Of a stretch of DNA of 64,000 bases, positions 16,453 through 25,084 are shown piece after piece. The position numbers and the translations under genes are program-made. The stretch comes from Pseudoduganella aquatica (lineage in GTDB: Bacteria > Pseudomonadota > Gammaproteobacteria > Burkholderiales > Burkholderiaceae_D): positions 248,001 through 312,000 of the forward strand of contig NZ_WWCU01000001.1 of NCBI RefSeq assembly GCF_009857595.1, given 5' to 3'. Each line of letters starts with the position of its first letter. Within the stretch, counting starts at the first letter, position 1. Under the pieces are notes generated by a model. It made no database searches and had not been told where the DNA came from. It saw nothing but the letters and a program-made list of their open reading frames with translations.

Positions 16453-17721
16453 TCAGGCAGCGAGGGTCAGGCCGTCGAGGGCGAAGGGGGTGGATTTGCC
16501 GCGCATCAGGTCGGCCAGCAGGGTGGCGGTGCCGCAGGCGAAGGTGAAGCCGAGCGGGCCGTGGCCTACGTTCAGCCACAAGTTCGGATAGCGCGTGGCG
16601 CCGATGATGGGGGCGCTGTTGGGCGTGGCGGGACGCAGGCCGGCCCAGGCTTCGGCACGGCTGTAGTCGGCCGCCGTCGGCATGGCGGCGCGCGCCAGGC
16701 GTTTCAGGCCGGCCACGCGGTCCTGGTCCAGGCTGGTGTCTTCGCCCACCATGTCCACCATGGCGGCGATGCGCAGGCTGTCGCCGATGCGCGCATACAG
16801 CACTTTGCGCTCGAAGTCCGTCACGCTGATCTCCGGCGCGCAGTCCTGTTCGCGGATGGGCGCGGTCAGGCTGTAGCCTTTCAGCGGGTACAGCGGCAGG
16901 TAGATGCCGGCGCTGGCGGCCAGGTCGCGGCTCTGGATGCCGGCGGCCAGCACGAACTGGTCCGCCGAAATCCAGCCTTCGCTGGTGTCGATCGCGGAGA
17001 TGCGGCCATTTTCGGCGAAGATGCCGCGCGCTTCGGCGTGGATCACGCCCTGGAAACGCGGATGCGCGCGCAAACGCTGCTCCAGCGCCAGGCAGAAGGC
17101 GTGGCAGTCGGCCACCGCTTCGCCCTTGTTGTAGATGCCGCCGGCCAGCTGCGGGCTCAGCTCGGCCAGCGCCGGTTCCATGCGCGCGGTGTCGGCCGCC
17201 GTCAGCACCTGGCGGTTGCCTTCGGCGTCCGGACGCGCCACGGCGGCGTCGAAGATCTTTTTGGAGCGGTACACCACCAGCTTGCCCGCGTCGCGCCAGT
17301 TGAATTCGGACAGCGGCAGCACCAGTTCCAGCTGCGCCATGGCATTGCGGCTCAGTTCGCCGAGTTCCAGCAGCTTGGCCGTGGTGCGGCGGTTGCTGGC
17401 GGCGTTGCAGTTGGCCAGGAAGCTGGCCAGCCAGCGCCATTGGCGCATGTCCGCTTCGGGACGGAAGCGCAGCGGGCCGTCCTCCTGGAACAGCCATTGC
17501 ACCGCTTTCAGCGGCACGCCGGCGTCCGCCAGCGGGGCCACATAGCGGTAGCTGAGCTGACCGCCGTTGCGGTAGCTCGAGGCGCTGCCCATGGTGGGCG
17601 CGCGTTCCAGCAGCGTGACGCGGTAGCCGGCTTCCAGCAGCCACCAGGCGGATGCCAGCCCCACCACGCCGCCGCCGATGACAACTACCTGCTGTGCGTC
17701 TTGCTGTGTACCTTGCTGCAT
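16453..17721 (-). CDS. dadA: D-amino acid dehydrogenase (DadA family)
   Basis: 422 residues, near the usual 415-435. FAD-dependent oxidative deamination of D-amino acids (mainly D-alanine) to 2-oxo acids, feeding electrons to the respiratory chain at the inner membrane. The N-terminal dinucleotide fold VVVIGGGVVGLASAWWL is at residues 12-28; GYSLTAP and the C-terminal FAD segment GLRPATPNSAPIIGATRY-(N)LWLNVGHGPLGF are typical of DadA. No alanine racemase dadX or Lrp-type regulator is adjacent. The nearby peptidoglycan cluster includes a D-Ala-D-Ala dipeptidase, which would release its substrate. Confidence 0.88.
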   Translation of the reverse strand: MQQGTQQDAQQVVVIGGGVVGLASAWWLLEAGYRVTLLERAPTMGSASSYRNGGQLSYRYVAPLADAGVPLKAVQWLFQEDGPLRFRPEADMRQWRWLASFLANCNAASNRRTTAKLLELGELSRNAMAQLELVLPLSEFNWRDAGKLVVYRSKKIFDAAVARPDAEGNRQVLTAADTARMEPALAELSPQLAGGIYNKGEAVADCHAFCLALEQRLRAHPRFQGVIHAEARGIFAENGRISAIDTSEGWISADQFVLAAGIQSRDLAASAGIYLPLYPLKGYSLTAPIREQDCAPEISVTDFERKVLYARIGDSLRIAAMVDMVGEDTSLDQDRVAGLKRLARAAMPTAADYSRAEAWAGLRPATPNSAPIIGATRYPNLWLNVGHGPLGFTFACGTATLLADLMRGKSTPFALDGLTLAA

Positions 17722-17821
17722 CTGGAGAACCGTTTAATTTAGATGTTTCAAAGTGTGGCGGCAGGCTCTGCTTCTAGCCAATGAATCGTCATGCGCAGGC
17801 CATAACCTTGGGTGATGCGCC

Positions 17822-19174
17822 TTAGTCCGTTTTGCCCAGTACCGCGCGCCGGTACAGCGCCGTCAGTATCAATTCCTCCGAGCGCACCAGGGCCGAATAG
17901 CGGCCCGGATACTGTTCCGGGTCGGTGCCGAAGCCGCCTATCAGCGACACCAGGCCGTTGCGCCCGGCCAGGTCGACCGCGAAGGTGGACACCAGGCCGT
18001 AGGCTTCGCCCAGGTGGCCCACGGCGCTGAAGCCGCCGCCCTGCACCAGGCGGTTGCCGGCGCCCGGCGTGTCGGCGAAGCGCTGCGCGCCCAGGCCCCA
18101 GCTGTGGTACAGGCCGCGCAGGGTGTCGCCGTTGCCGCCGCCGTTTTCCTTGTAGGTCCACTGTTCGCTGAACATCAGTTTAATGGTCTCGGGCTTGAGT
18201 ATCTGCTTGCCTTCGTGGCGGCCGCCGTTAATCAGCATCAGCATGATCTTGCCCATGTCCGGCGCCGAGATGCGCATGCCGCCGGTGGGACTGAACAGCG
18301 TGGCGTTGCTGCCGATCACATAGCTGGCGATGCCCGCCGGGGCGGCCGGCGCCACCACGCCGTAGTTGTCCACCTGGGCGATCCACGGCCCGGCCGGATT
18401 CCAGATTTCGGTGTCGGTGGTGCGCTTGCGGTACAGCGTGGCCGTGTCCGCCACTTCGGCGGGCGAGAATTCGGAGGTGTTGTAGCCGCCGCGCAAGCCC
18501 ATCGGCGCCAGCAGCAGGCGCTTCATCAGGCGGTCGAAGCGTTCGCCGCTCACCCGCTCCATGATGGTGCCGATGACGCCCCAGTTCAGGTTGCAGTAGG
18601 TGAAGTAGGCGCCGGGCGCCGCGTTCCTGCCCTGCGCCCACATGGCGCCGGCGCCGTATTTGCCGCCGCCGGGCTGCAGCACGTCGGCCAGTTTGGTGTC
18701 CGTACCCCAGGAATAGCCGGCGTCGTCGCGCAGCGAGGAGGTGTGGCTCAGCAGGTGGCGCAGCGTGATGGCGCTGCCGGGCGCGTTCGGATTGCGCAGA
18801 GGAAAACCGAGATAGGTGGACACGTCGGCGTCGAGGTCGAGCTTGCCTTCCTCCACCAGCTTCATCAGGCCGAAGGTGGTCATCATCTTGGAGATGGAGG
18901 CGATGCGGAACATGGTGGCGGCCGTGACGGGCGCGGTCACGCCGGTGCCCGCCGTGTCGATGCGGCGCAAGCCGAACTGCTGCTGATAGGCCACCTTGCC
19001 GTCGCGGATGGCCAGCACCGACAGGCCGGACAGCGGATGCTGCGCGTCGTTGACGACGGCGGCCAGCTCGCGGTCCAGCTGTACCGAGGCCGGGGCCGGA
19101 GCCTCGGCCATGGCCTGCATCATTCCGCTTCCCATCAGTGCCCATCCCAGCAGTGCGCGCATGCCCAGTTTCAT
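17822..19174 (-). CDS. Serine hydrolase of the beta-lactamase class C / esterase family
   Basis: 450 residues with a signal peptide (about 1-23, cleaved after AMA), so periplasmic or secreted. The catalytic SxxK is Ser93-Ile-Ser-Lys96 in RIASISKMMTT; the second motif is YCN in TYCNLNWGVIG (Y-x-N); the third is GHLG in AVGHLGEAYG in place of KTG, which points to an esterase, D-aminopeptidase or carboxypeptidase rather than a true AmpC. A gap of 100 bases separates it from dadA. A palindrome (19235-19251) lies 61 bases upstream of its start. Confidence 0.85.
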   Translation of the reverse strand: MKLGMRALLGWALMGSGMMQAMAEAPAPASVQLDRELAAVVNDAQHPLSGLSVLAIRDGKVAYQQQFGLRRIDTAGTGVTAPVTAATMFRIASISKMMTTFGLMKLVEEGKLDLDADVSTYLGFPLRNPNAPGSAITLRHLLSHTSSLRDDAGYSWGTDTKLADVLQPGGGKYGAGAMWAQGRNAAPGAYFTYCNLNWGVIGTIMERVSGERFDRLMKRLLLAPMGLRGGYNTSEFSPAEVADTATLYRKRTTDTEIWNPAGPWIAQVDNYGVVAPAAPAGIASYVIGSNATLFSPTGGMRISAPDMGKIMLMLINGGRHEGKQILKPETIKLMFSEQWTYKENGGGNGDTLRGLYHSWGLGAQRFADTPGAGNRLVQGGGFSAVGHLGEAYGLVSTFAVDLAGRNGLVSLIGGFGTDPEQYPGRYSALVRSEELILTALYRRAVLGKTD

Positions 19175-19234
19175 TGCCTGTCCCTCGTTGCATAGTTGTT
19201 TGAATGAGCATACGGGCGGCGCATAGCCGCGCCT

Positions 19235-19251
19235 AATGAAATCGTTTCATT
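19235..19251. promoter_or_regulatory. Palindrome in the serine hydrolase / gntR divergent region
   Basis: AATGAAA-TCG-TTTCATT is a perfect 7+3+7 inverted repeat. The form resembles operators of LacI-family repressors (TGAAA..TTTCA), but no LacI-type gene is in the window. It is closer to the serine hydrolase start (61 bases) than to the GntR gene (104 bases). Confidence 0.5.
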
Positions 19252-19320
19252 CGCGCATAACTTGGCGCTATGCGTTGCCGGTATATTTTCATGCAACCAA
19301 AAATGAGCGCAAATTGGCCC

Positions 19321-19337
19321 TGGCTATTACACTAGAC
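19321..19337. promoter_or_regulatory. Motif shared with murQ: possible GntR-regulator site (autoregulation)
   Basis: TGGCTATTACACTAGAC lies 18 bases upstream of the GntR-family start. A near copy, TTGGTATTACACTGGTC, lies at 20171-20187 before murQ; 13 of 17 bases are identical, including TATTACACT. The GGTCT/AGAC ends recall the half-sites of GntR/HutC operators for amino sugars. The shared TATTAC might instead be a -10 element. Confidence 0.45.
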
Positions 19338-19354
19338 GCCTTAGGAGATACCAT

Positions 19355-20098
19355 ATGAGCCAGACCAGCGTTGAATTTCAAGCGGATGCAAAGGACAATT
19401 CGCCGCTGTATATGCAGATTGCGCGCAAATTGAGCGATGATGTGCGCAATGGGCGCTACCAGGTCGACCAGGCGCTGCCGTCCGAACGCACGCTGTCCGA
19501 ATTGCTGAACGTGTCCCGCGTCACCGCCCGCAAGGCCATCGACCAGCTGGTCGACCAGGGCCTGGTGGTGCGCCGCCGTGGATCGGGCAACTATATTGCC
19601 CCGCGCATCGAACAGCCGCTGTCCAATCTCACCAGTTTTTCGGAGCAGCTGCAGCAGCGCGGCTACAAGCCGGGCTCGCGCTGGCTGAAGCGCGCCATCG
19701 TCAGCGCCAGCGCGGACGAGCAGATGAGCCTGGCCCTTTCGCCCAACAGCAAGGTGGCTCGCCTGGAGCGTTTGCGCCTGGCCGACGATGTGGTGATGGC
19801 CTACGAGGTCAGCGTGCTGCCGCAAAGCGTGGTGCCGCGCCCCGAAGCGATAGGCGACTCCCTGTATGAATTCCTGGACGCGTCCGGCAAGGCGCCGGCC
19901 CGCGCGCTGCAGCACATCCGCGCCATGAACGCCTCGGGCGAGCTGGCGCGCCAGCTGGACGTGCCGGAAGGCCAGGCCGTGCTGTTTATCACCCGCATCG
20001 CCTACCTGGAGTCCGGCGAGGCGGTGGAGCTGACCCATTCCTACTGCCGCAGCGACCATTACGACTTCGTGGCGGAAATGCGGCGCTCGCCGGTTTAA
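19355..20098 (+). CDS. GntR-family (HutC/NagR-type) transcriptional regulator
   Basis: 247 residues. N-terminal winged helix (about 14-80: SPLYMQIARKLSDDVRNGRY ... LPSERTLSELLNVSRVTARKA) and a C-terminal UTRA effector domain (about 100-240), the layout of NagR/YvoA/DasR, which sense amino-sugar phosphates. As the first gene before murQ and ampG it is probably the regulator of the peptidoglycan-recycling genes, with GlcNAc-6-P or MurNAc-6-P as likely effector. AGGAG precedes the ATG. Its stop is 111 bases before murQ, which has its own copy of the candidate operator. Confidence 0.88.
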   Translation: MSQTSVEFQADAKDNSPLYMQIARKLSDDVRNGRYQVDQALPSERTLSELLNVSRVTARKAIDQLVDQGLVVRRRGSGNYIAPRIEQPLSNLTSFSEQLQQRGYKPGSRWLKRAIVSASADEQMSLALSPNSKVARLERLRLADDVVMAYEVSVLPQSVVPRPEAIGDSLYEFLDASGKAPARALQHIRAMNASGELARQLDVPEGQAVLFITRIAYLESGEAVELTHSYCRSDHYDFVAEMRRSPV

Positions 20099-20170
20099 GC
20101 GGCACGCCGGGCGCATCATAACTTTTCGGCATGCCAGCGCATCGAGCTTTCATGGGCAGGGCGGCTAGTT

Positions 20171-20187
20171 TTGGTATTACACTGGTC
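20171..20187. promoter_or_regulatory. Motif upstream of murQ: possible GntR-regulator site
   Basis: TTGGTATTACACTGGTC, followed by TCATCG, 22 bases upstream of the murQ start. It matches the copy in front of the GntR gene in 13 of 17 positions and contains TGGTAT and TGGTCT in direct orientation, one helical turn apart. Confidence 0.45.
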
Positions 20188-20209
20188 TCATCGTATCACC
20201 CACAGACAG

Positions 20210-21097
20210 ATGACGATGTTAAAAACCGAAACCCCTAGCCAGCAGCACGCGCAGCTGGACCAGTACCTGGACATCGACCTGGTGTCCGCCTTCGTTGAAG
20301 ACCAGTTCAACGCCGTGCGCGCCGTGCAAGCGGCCGCGCCCCGCATCGCCGCCGCCGTCGCCGCCGCCGTGCCGCGCATGCAGGCCGGCGGACGCCTGAT
20401 CTACGCGGGCGCCGGCACCTCGGGCCGCCTTGGCGTGCTCGACAGTGTGGAACTGCACCCCACCTTCTCCTGGCCCAATGAACGCGCCTTGGCCCTGCTG
20501 GCCGGCGGCAACGGCGCCATGTTCAAGGCCGTGGAAGGCGCCGAGGACGACCGCGCGCAAGGCGCGGCCGACCTGCTGGCGCTGGCGCCCGGCCCGAACG
20601 ACGTGGTCTTCCTGCTGGCCGCCTCGGGCGGCACGCCCTACGTGCTGGGCGCGCTGCACGCGGCGCGCGAAGCCGGCGCGCTGACGGTGGGCCTGGCCAA
20701 CAATCCGGACGCGCCGGTGGCGCTGGAAGCCGAGATCGGCATCACCCTGGACACCGGCGAGGAAGTCATTTCCGGCAGTACGCGCCTGAAGGCGGGTACT
20801 TCGCAGAAGATCGCGCTCAATACCATCTCCAGCGCCTTGATGGTGCGCCTGCACAAGGTCTACGGCAACCTGATGGTAGACTTGAAGCCCACCAACGCCA
20901 AGCTGGTGCAGCGCTCCGTGCGCCTGACCATGCACGCCACCGGCGTGGATGAAGCCGCCGCCCGCGCCACGCTGGAGCAGTGCAACTTCCACGTCAAGGT
21001 CGCCATCGTGGCGCTGCTCAACCGGCAGACGGTGGACCAGGCGCGCGCCGCGCTGGATCTGGCCCAAGGCAGTGTGAGGGCGGCGCTAAAGCAATAA
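20210..21097 (+). CDS. murQ: N-acetylmuramic acid 6-phosphate etherase
   Basis: 295 residues from ATG 20210 (a second ATG follows two codons later); the frame is open further upstream through the candidate operator, which is not coding. SIS-domain lyase that removes D-lactate from MurNAc-6-phosphate to give GlcNAc-6-phosphate. Signatures: GRLIYAGAGTSGRLGVLDSVE near residue 60-80, with the substrate Ser and Glu, and the C-terminal UBA-like segment. Cytoplasmic. ampG follows after 21 bases. Confidence 0.95.
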   Translation: MTMLKTETPSQQHAQLDQYLDIDLVSAFVEDQFNAVRAVQAAAPRIAAAVAAAVPRMQAGGRLIYAGAGTSGRLGVLDSVELHPTFSWPNERALALLAGGNGAMFKAVEGAEDDRAQGAADLLALAPGPNDVVFLLAASGGTPYVLGALHAAREAGALTVGLANNPDAPVALEAEIGITLDTGEEVISGSTRLKAGTSQKIALNTISSALMVRLHKVYGNLMVDLKPTNAKLVQRSVRLTMHATGVDEAAARATLEQCNFHVKVAIVALLNRQTVDQARAALDLAQGSVRAALKQ

Positions 21098-21118
21098 CAC
21101 GAGACATCAAAGGACGGA

Positions 21119-22384
21119 ATGAAAGACGCGCTTCAACGTAGCCCCTGGTGGTGGATCCCCAGTTTGTACTTCGGCCAGGGCATTCCGTATGTCGTAGTGA
21201 TGACGCTGTCGGTGGCGATGTACAAAAACACCGGCATTTCCAATACCGATATCGCGCTCTACACCGGCTGGCTGTACCTGCCCTGGGTGATCAAGCCGCT
21301 GTGGTCGCCCGTGGTGGAGCTGCTGGGCACCAAGCGCAAGTGGATTATCGCGCTGCAGCTGGTTATCGGCGCGGCGCTGGCCGGGGTGGCCTTCACCACC
21401 AAGCTGCCCGATTTCTTCCGCGCCAGCCTGGCCGTGCTGTGGCTGATGGCCTTCAGTTCGGCCACGCACGACATCGCGGCCGACGGCTTCTACATGCTGG
21501 GCTTGCGCCAGCAGCAGCAGGCCGCCTTCGTCGGCGTGCGCTCCACCTTCTACCGCCTGGCCATGATCGCCGGACAGGGCGGCCTGCTGTGGCTGGCCGG
21601 CCAGCTGACCGACTCCCTGGGCGACCCGCACGTGGCCTGGTCCATCGTGATGTTCGTGCTGGCGGCAATGTTCGGCGTGCTGGGCGTGTACCACTTCTTC
21701 CTGCTGCCCAAGCCCGCCGCCGACGTGCGCGCGCCGGCCGGCGGCGACCTGTTCCGCGACTTCTTCGCCACCTTCGCCGCCTTCTTCCGCAAGGAGGGCA
21801 TCGCCGTCACGCTGGGCTTCCTGTTGCTGTTCCGCCTGGGCGAAGCGCAGCTGCTCAAGCTGGCCGTGCCCTTCCTGCTGGACCCGCTGGACAAGGGCGG
21901 CCTGGGCTTGAGCAACCAGGAAGTGGGCCTGGTGTACGGCACCATCGGCATTGTCGCGCTCACGCTGGGCGGCCTGGCCGGCGGCGTGGTGATCTCGCGC
22001 TTCGGGCTCAAGCGCTGCCTGTGGCCGATGGCCTTTGCCGTGCACCTGCCGGACCTGGTGTTCGTCTACCTGTCGAGCGCGCTGCCGGAAAATATCTACC
22101 TGATCTCGGTGGCCATGGCGGTCGAGCAGTTCGGCTACGGCTTCGGCTTCACTTCCTACATGCTGTACATGATCATGGTGGCGGACGGCCCGCACAAGAC
22201 CGCGCACTACGCCATCTGCACCGGCTTCATGGCGCTGGGCATGATGCTGCCGCAAATGGCCAGCGGCTGGATCCAGCAGCAGCTGGGCTACCAGCACTTC
22301 TTCATGTGGGTGTGCCTGGCCACGATACCGGCATTTATCATGACCGCGCTGATCAAGGTGGATCCGTCCTTCGGCAAAGACTGA
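21119..22384 (+). CDS. ampG: AmpG-like muropeptide permease (MFS)
   Basis: 421 residues with about 12 membrane segments and the MFS/AmpG opening PWWWIPSLYFGQGIPYVVVM. AmpG imports GlcNAc-anhydroMurNAc peptides released by lytic transglycosylases. E. coli AmpG is about 490 residues with 14 segments, so this is a shorter member. The specific function is supported by its place between murQ and genes for peptidoglycan-fragment processing. Inner membrane. Confidence 0.85.
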   Translation: MKDALQRSPWWWIPSLYFGQGIPYVVVMTLSVAMYKNTGISNTDIALYTGWLYLPWVIKPLWSPVVELLGTKRKWIIALQLVIGAALAGVAFTTKLPDFFRASLAVLWLMAFSSATHDIAADGFYMLGLRQQQQAAFVGVRSTFYRLAMIAGQGGLLWLAGQLTDSLGDPHVAWSIVMFVLAAMFGVLGVYHFFLLPKPAADVRAPAGGDLFRDFFATFAAFFRKEGIAVTLGFLLLFRLGEAQLLKLAVPFLLDPLDKGGLGLSNQEVGLVYGTIGIVALTLGGLAGGVVISRFGLKRCLWPMAFAVHLPDLVFVYLSSALPENIYLISVAMAVEQFGYGFGFTSYMLYMIMVADGPHKTAHYAICTGFMALGMMLPQMASGWIQQQLGYQHFFMWVCLATIPAFIMTALIKVDPSFGKD

Positions 22385-22428
22385 TGGACATTACAATACC
22401 GCGCACTAATTAAATCGAGGATACGGAC

Positions 22429-24078
22429 TTGGCTTTTAACCCGAAAAAGCGGCAGACCCTGGCCGCCGGCGCAGCAGCGGCAGTGGCCGCATTCCTGGCC
22501 GCCTGCACCACCACGCCGCTCACGCCGGTTCCAGACAGCGGCCCGATAGCGCCCGCCGCGCCGGGCGCCGTGCCCAGCCTGACAGGGCCGGTGCCGCCGC
22601 CCGCGCCGCGCGAGTTCCGCGCCGCCTGGGTGTCCACCGTCGCCAATATCGACTGGCCCAGCCGCACCGGCCTGCCGGTGGCCAAACAGCAGGCCGAAGC
22701 CATCGCCATACTGGACCGCGCCAGCGCGCTCAACCTGAACGCCATCGTGCTGCAGGTGCGCCCGAGCGCGGACGCGATCTACCCGTCCGAACTCGAGCCG
22801 TGGAGCGAATACCTGAGCGGCCAGCAGGGCAAGGCGCCCTCGCCCATGTACGATCCGCTCAAATTCTGGATCGACCAGGCGCATGCGCGCGGCCTGGAAC
22901 TGCACGCCTGGTTCAATCCCTACCGCGCGCGCCACGCCACCGCCAAGTCCGCCAATTCGCGCGACCACATTTCCATGACCAAGCCGCAGACGGTGAAAAC
23001 CTATGGCCGCTACCAGTGGATGGACCCGGGCGAGGCCGAGGCGTCCAAACACACGCTGGACGTAATCCTGGACGTGGTGAAGCGCTACGACGTCGACGGC
23101 GTGCACATCGACGATTATTTCTATCCCTACCCGATCGAAGCGCCGGGCGCGGCGGGCGAAGCGGCAGCGCTGGAAGCCGGCGCGCCGGGCGCGAATGGCA
23201 ACGTGCCGCGTCCCGAACTGGACTTCCCCGACCAGCCCGCCTGGCAGCGTTATCAGGCCGGCGGCGGCCAGCTTGACCGCGCTTCCTGGCGCCGCCAGAA
23301 CGTGAACCAGCTGATCGAAGCGATCTACACCGGCATCCACCGCGAAAAATCGTGGGTGCGTTTCGGCATCAGCCCCTTCGGCATCGGCCGTCCGGACCGC
23401 CGTCCGCCCGGCATCGTCGGCTTCAGCCAGTACGACAAGCTGTACGCGGACGCCGAGCTGTGGCTGAAAAACGGCTGGCTGGACTATCTGGCGCCCCAGC
23501 TGTACTGGCCGATCGCGCCGCCGCCGCAGGCCTTCGACGTGCTGCTCGACTACTGGCTGCGTGAAAACACGCACGGCCGCCACGTCTGGGCCGGCCTGTA
23601 CACCAGCCGCATCGACGGCAGCGTGAAGTCCTTCGAGCCGGAGGAAATCGTCAAGCAGATCGGCGTGACGCGCAGCCGCGCCGGCGCCAACGGCCACGTC
23701 CACTTCAGCATTGCCGCGCTGATGCAGAACCGCAAGGGCATCAGCGACCAGCTCAAGGCCGTGAGCTACCAGAGCGCCGCCCTGGCGCCCGCTTCGCCCT
23801 GGCTGGGCTCGGAAGCGCCGGGCGCGCCCAAGGCGGGCGCGCGGCGCGGCGCGGCCGGGCTGGATCTCAAGCTGAGCGCGGGCAAGAACGCCACCCTGTA
23901 CGCCATCTGGGCGCGCTACGGCGAGGAGTGGCGCTTCACCGTGGCCCCGGCCGCGCGCGGCGAAGTCACGCTGGCCGACGAGGCGGGCGTGCAGGCCGGC
24001 GCGGTGGTGGTCAGCGCGGTCGACCGCCTGGGCAACGAGAGCGAACGCGTGAGCGTGAAGGTCAATGCGCAGCTATAA
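22429..24078 (+). CDS. Glycoside-hydrolase-like lipoprotein (GHL10/YngK family)
   Basis: 549 residues from a TTG at 22429 with GAGG nine bases upstream; no in-frame ATG precedes the signal. Lipobox LAAC (Cys near residue 25), then a proline-rich linker and a TIM-barrel domain beginning EFRAAWVSTVANIDWPS, with GLELHAWFNPYRAR and DVDGVHIDDYFYPYP, the hallmarks of the glycosyl-hydrolase-like 10 (DUF187) family. A C-terminal Ig/fibronectin-like part follows (about 470-549). Its substrate is unproven; a periplasmic role on glycan strands fits the cluster. The insertion EAPGAAGEAAALEAGAPGAN inside the barrel is unusual. Confidence 0.82.
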   Translation: MAFNPKKRQTLAAGAAAAVAAFLAACTTTPLTPVPDSGPIAPAAPGAVPSLTGPVPPPAPREFRAAWVSTVANIDWPSRTGLPVAKQQAEAIAILDRASALNLNAIVLQVRPSADAIYPSELEPWSEYLSGQQGKAPSPMYDPLKFWIDQAHARGLELHAWFNPYRARHATAKSANSRDHISMTKPQTVKTYGRYQWMDPGEAEASKHTLDVILDVVKRYDVDGVHIDDYFYPYPIEAPGAAGEAAALEAGAPGANGNVPRPELDFPDQPAWQRYQAGGGQLDRASWRRQNVNQLIEAIYTGIHREKSWVRFGISPFGIGRPDRRPPGIVGFSQYDKLYADAELWLKNGWLDYLAPQLYWPIAPPPQAFDVLLDYWLRENTHGRHVWAGLYTSRIDGSVKSFEPEEIVKQIGVTRSRAGANGHVHFSIAALMQNRKGISDQLKAVSYQSAALAPASPWLGSEAPGAPKAGARRGAAGLDLKLSAGKNATLYAIWARYGEEWRFTVAPAARGEVTLADEAGVQAGAVVVSAVDRLGNESERVSVKVNAQL

Positions 24079-24144
24079 CCTGCGGGTATGGTGTGCGGCC
24101 AAGGTTTCATTAAATCGCGGCGGCTTTTCACATAAACTGTCCTG

Positions 24145-25062
24145 ATGGCTACAACCGACAATGACACCACGCTGGGCCTCGGCATAGACGCCGGGGGCAC
24201 GCAGACGCGCTGGGCGCTGGCCGACCCGGCCGGCGCCATCGTCGCCGAAGGCAGCGTGGCCGGCTTGTCGGCTTTGCAAATGGCCAATGAAGCGGGCCGT
24301 AGCGCCGTGCGCGCCACCTTTGCCGCGCTGGCCGGCGACGTGCTTGCCAGTGGCCGCCCGCAGCGCGTGTGCGCCGGGCTGACCGGCTTTGGCGGCGACA
24401 GCGAACTGCTGGCCGCCTGGCTGGCCGAGCTGCTGGGCATCGCCCCGGCCGCCATCATTATTTCCAACGACATTGAAATCGCCTACCTGGACAGCTTCCA
24501 GCCCGGCGAAGGCTACCTGGTCTACGCCGGCACCGGCTCCATCGCCGCCTATATCGACCAGGGCGGCGAGTTCCACCGCGCCGGCGGCCGGGGCGTTACG
24601 CTGGACGACGGCGGCGGCGGCTTCTGGGTCGCGCGCGAAGCGCTGCGCCGCATCTGGCGCCGCGAAGACGAGGAGCCGGGCGCCTGGCAGGACTCCGCCA
24701 TGGCGCGCGCCGTGTTCGACTACGTGGGCGGCAGCGACTGGTCCTACTCGCGCCAGTTCATCTACGGCCGCGAGCGCGGCGAGGTGGGCAAGCTGGCGCT
24801 GGCGGTGGCCGCGAGCGCCGAGCACGACCAGGCCGCCCGCCTGATCCTGCAGCAAGCGGGGCGCGAACTGGCGCGGCTGGCTGCGGCCCTGGTGTCGCGC
24901 TTCGGCGTGCGCCCGGTGGTGCTGGCGGGCCGCGCCGCCGAACTGCATCCTTTGATCGCGGAAACCATGCGCGCCACGCTGTCGCCCGAGGTGCCGCTGC
25001 GCCGCAAGACCGCCCAGGCCCATTTCGCCGCCGCCCGCATGGCGGCGCAACCCCAGCATTAA
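24145..25062 (+). CDS. BadF/BadG-type amino-sugar kinase (GlcNAc/MurNAc kinase-like)
   Basis: 305 residues, ASKHA ATPase fold. Phosphate-1 loop GIDAGGTQTRWALADPAG (about residues 11-28), phosphate-2 region YAGTGSIAAY (about 128-137), then GGRGVTLDDGGGGFW. The family includes eukaryotic-type GlcNAc kinase and bacterial MurK. In this cluster it would phosphorylate GlcNAc or MurNAc freed from muropeptides, giving the MurQ substrate if it acts on MurNAc, since no AnmK is present here. It follows the GHL10 lipoprotein by 66 bases. Confidence 0.82.
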   Translation: MATTDNDTTLGLGIDAGGTQTRWALADPAGAIVAEGSVAGLSALQMANEAGRSAVRATFAALAGDVLASGRPQRVCAGLTGFGGDSELLAAWLAELLGIAPAAIIISNDIEIAYLDSFQPGEGYLVYAGTGSIAAYIDQGGEFHRAGGRGVTLDDGGGGFWVAREALRRIWRREDEEPGAWQDSAMARAVFDYVGGSDWSYSRQFIYGRERGEVGKLALAVAASAEHDQAARLILQQAGRELARLAAALVSRFGVRPVVLAGRAAELHPLIAETMRATLSPEVPLRRKTAQAHFAAARMAAQPQH

Positions 25063-25084
25063 AAACTGCCACCCGGAGACTTCC

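Noticed and set aside
17822..19174. AmpC beta-lactamase
   Set aside because: SxxK and YxN are present, but the third motif is GHLG instead of KTG and there is no ampR; a serine hydrolase call is safer.
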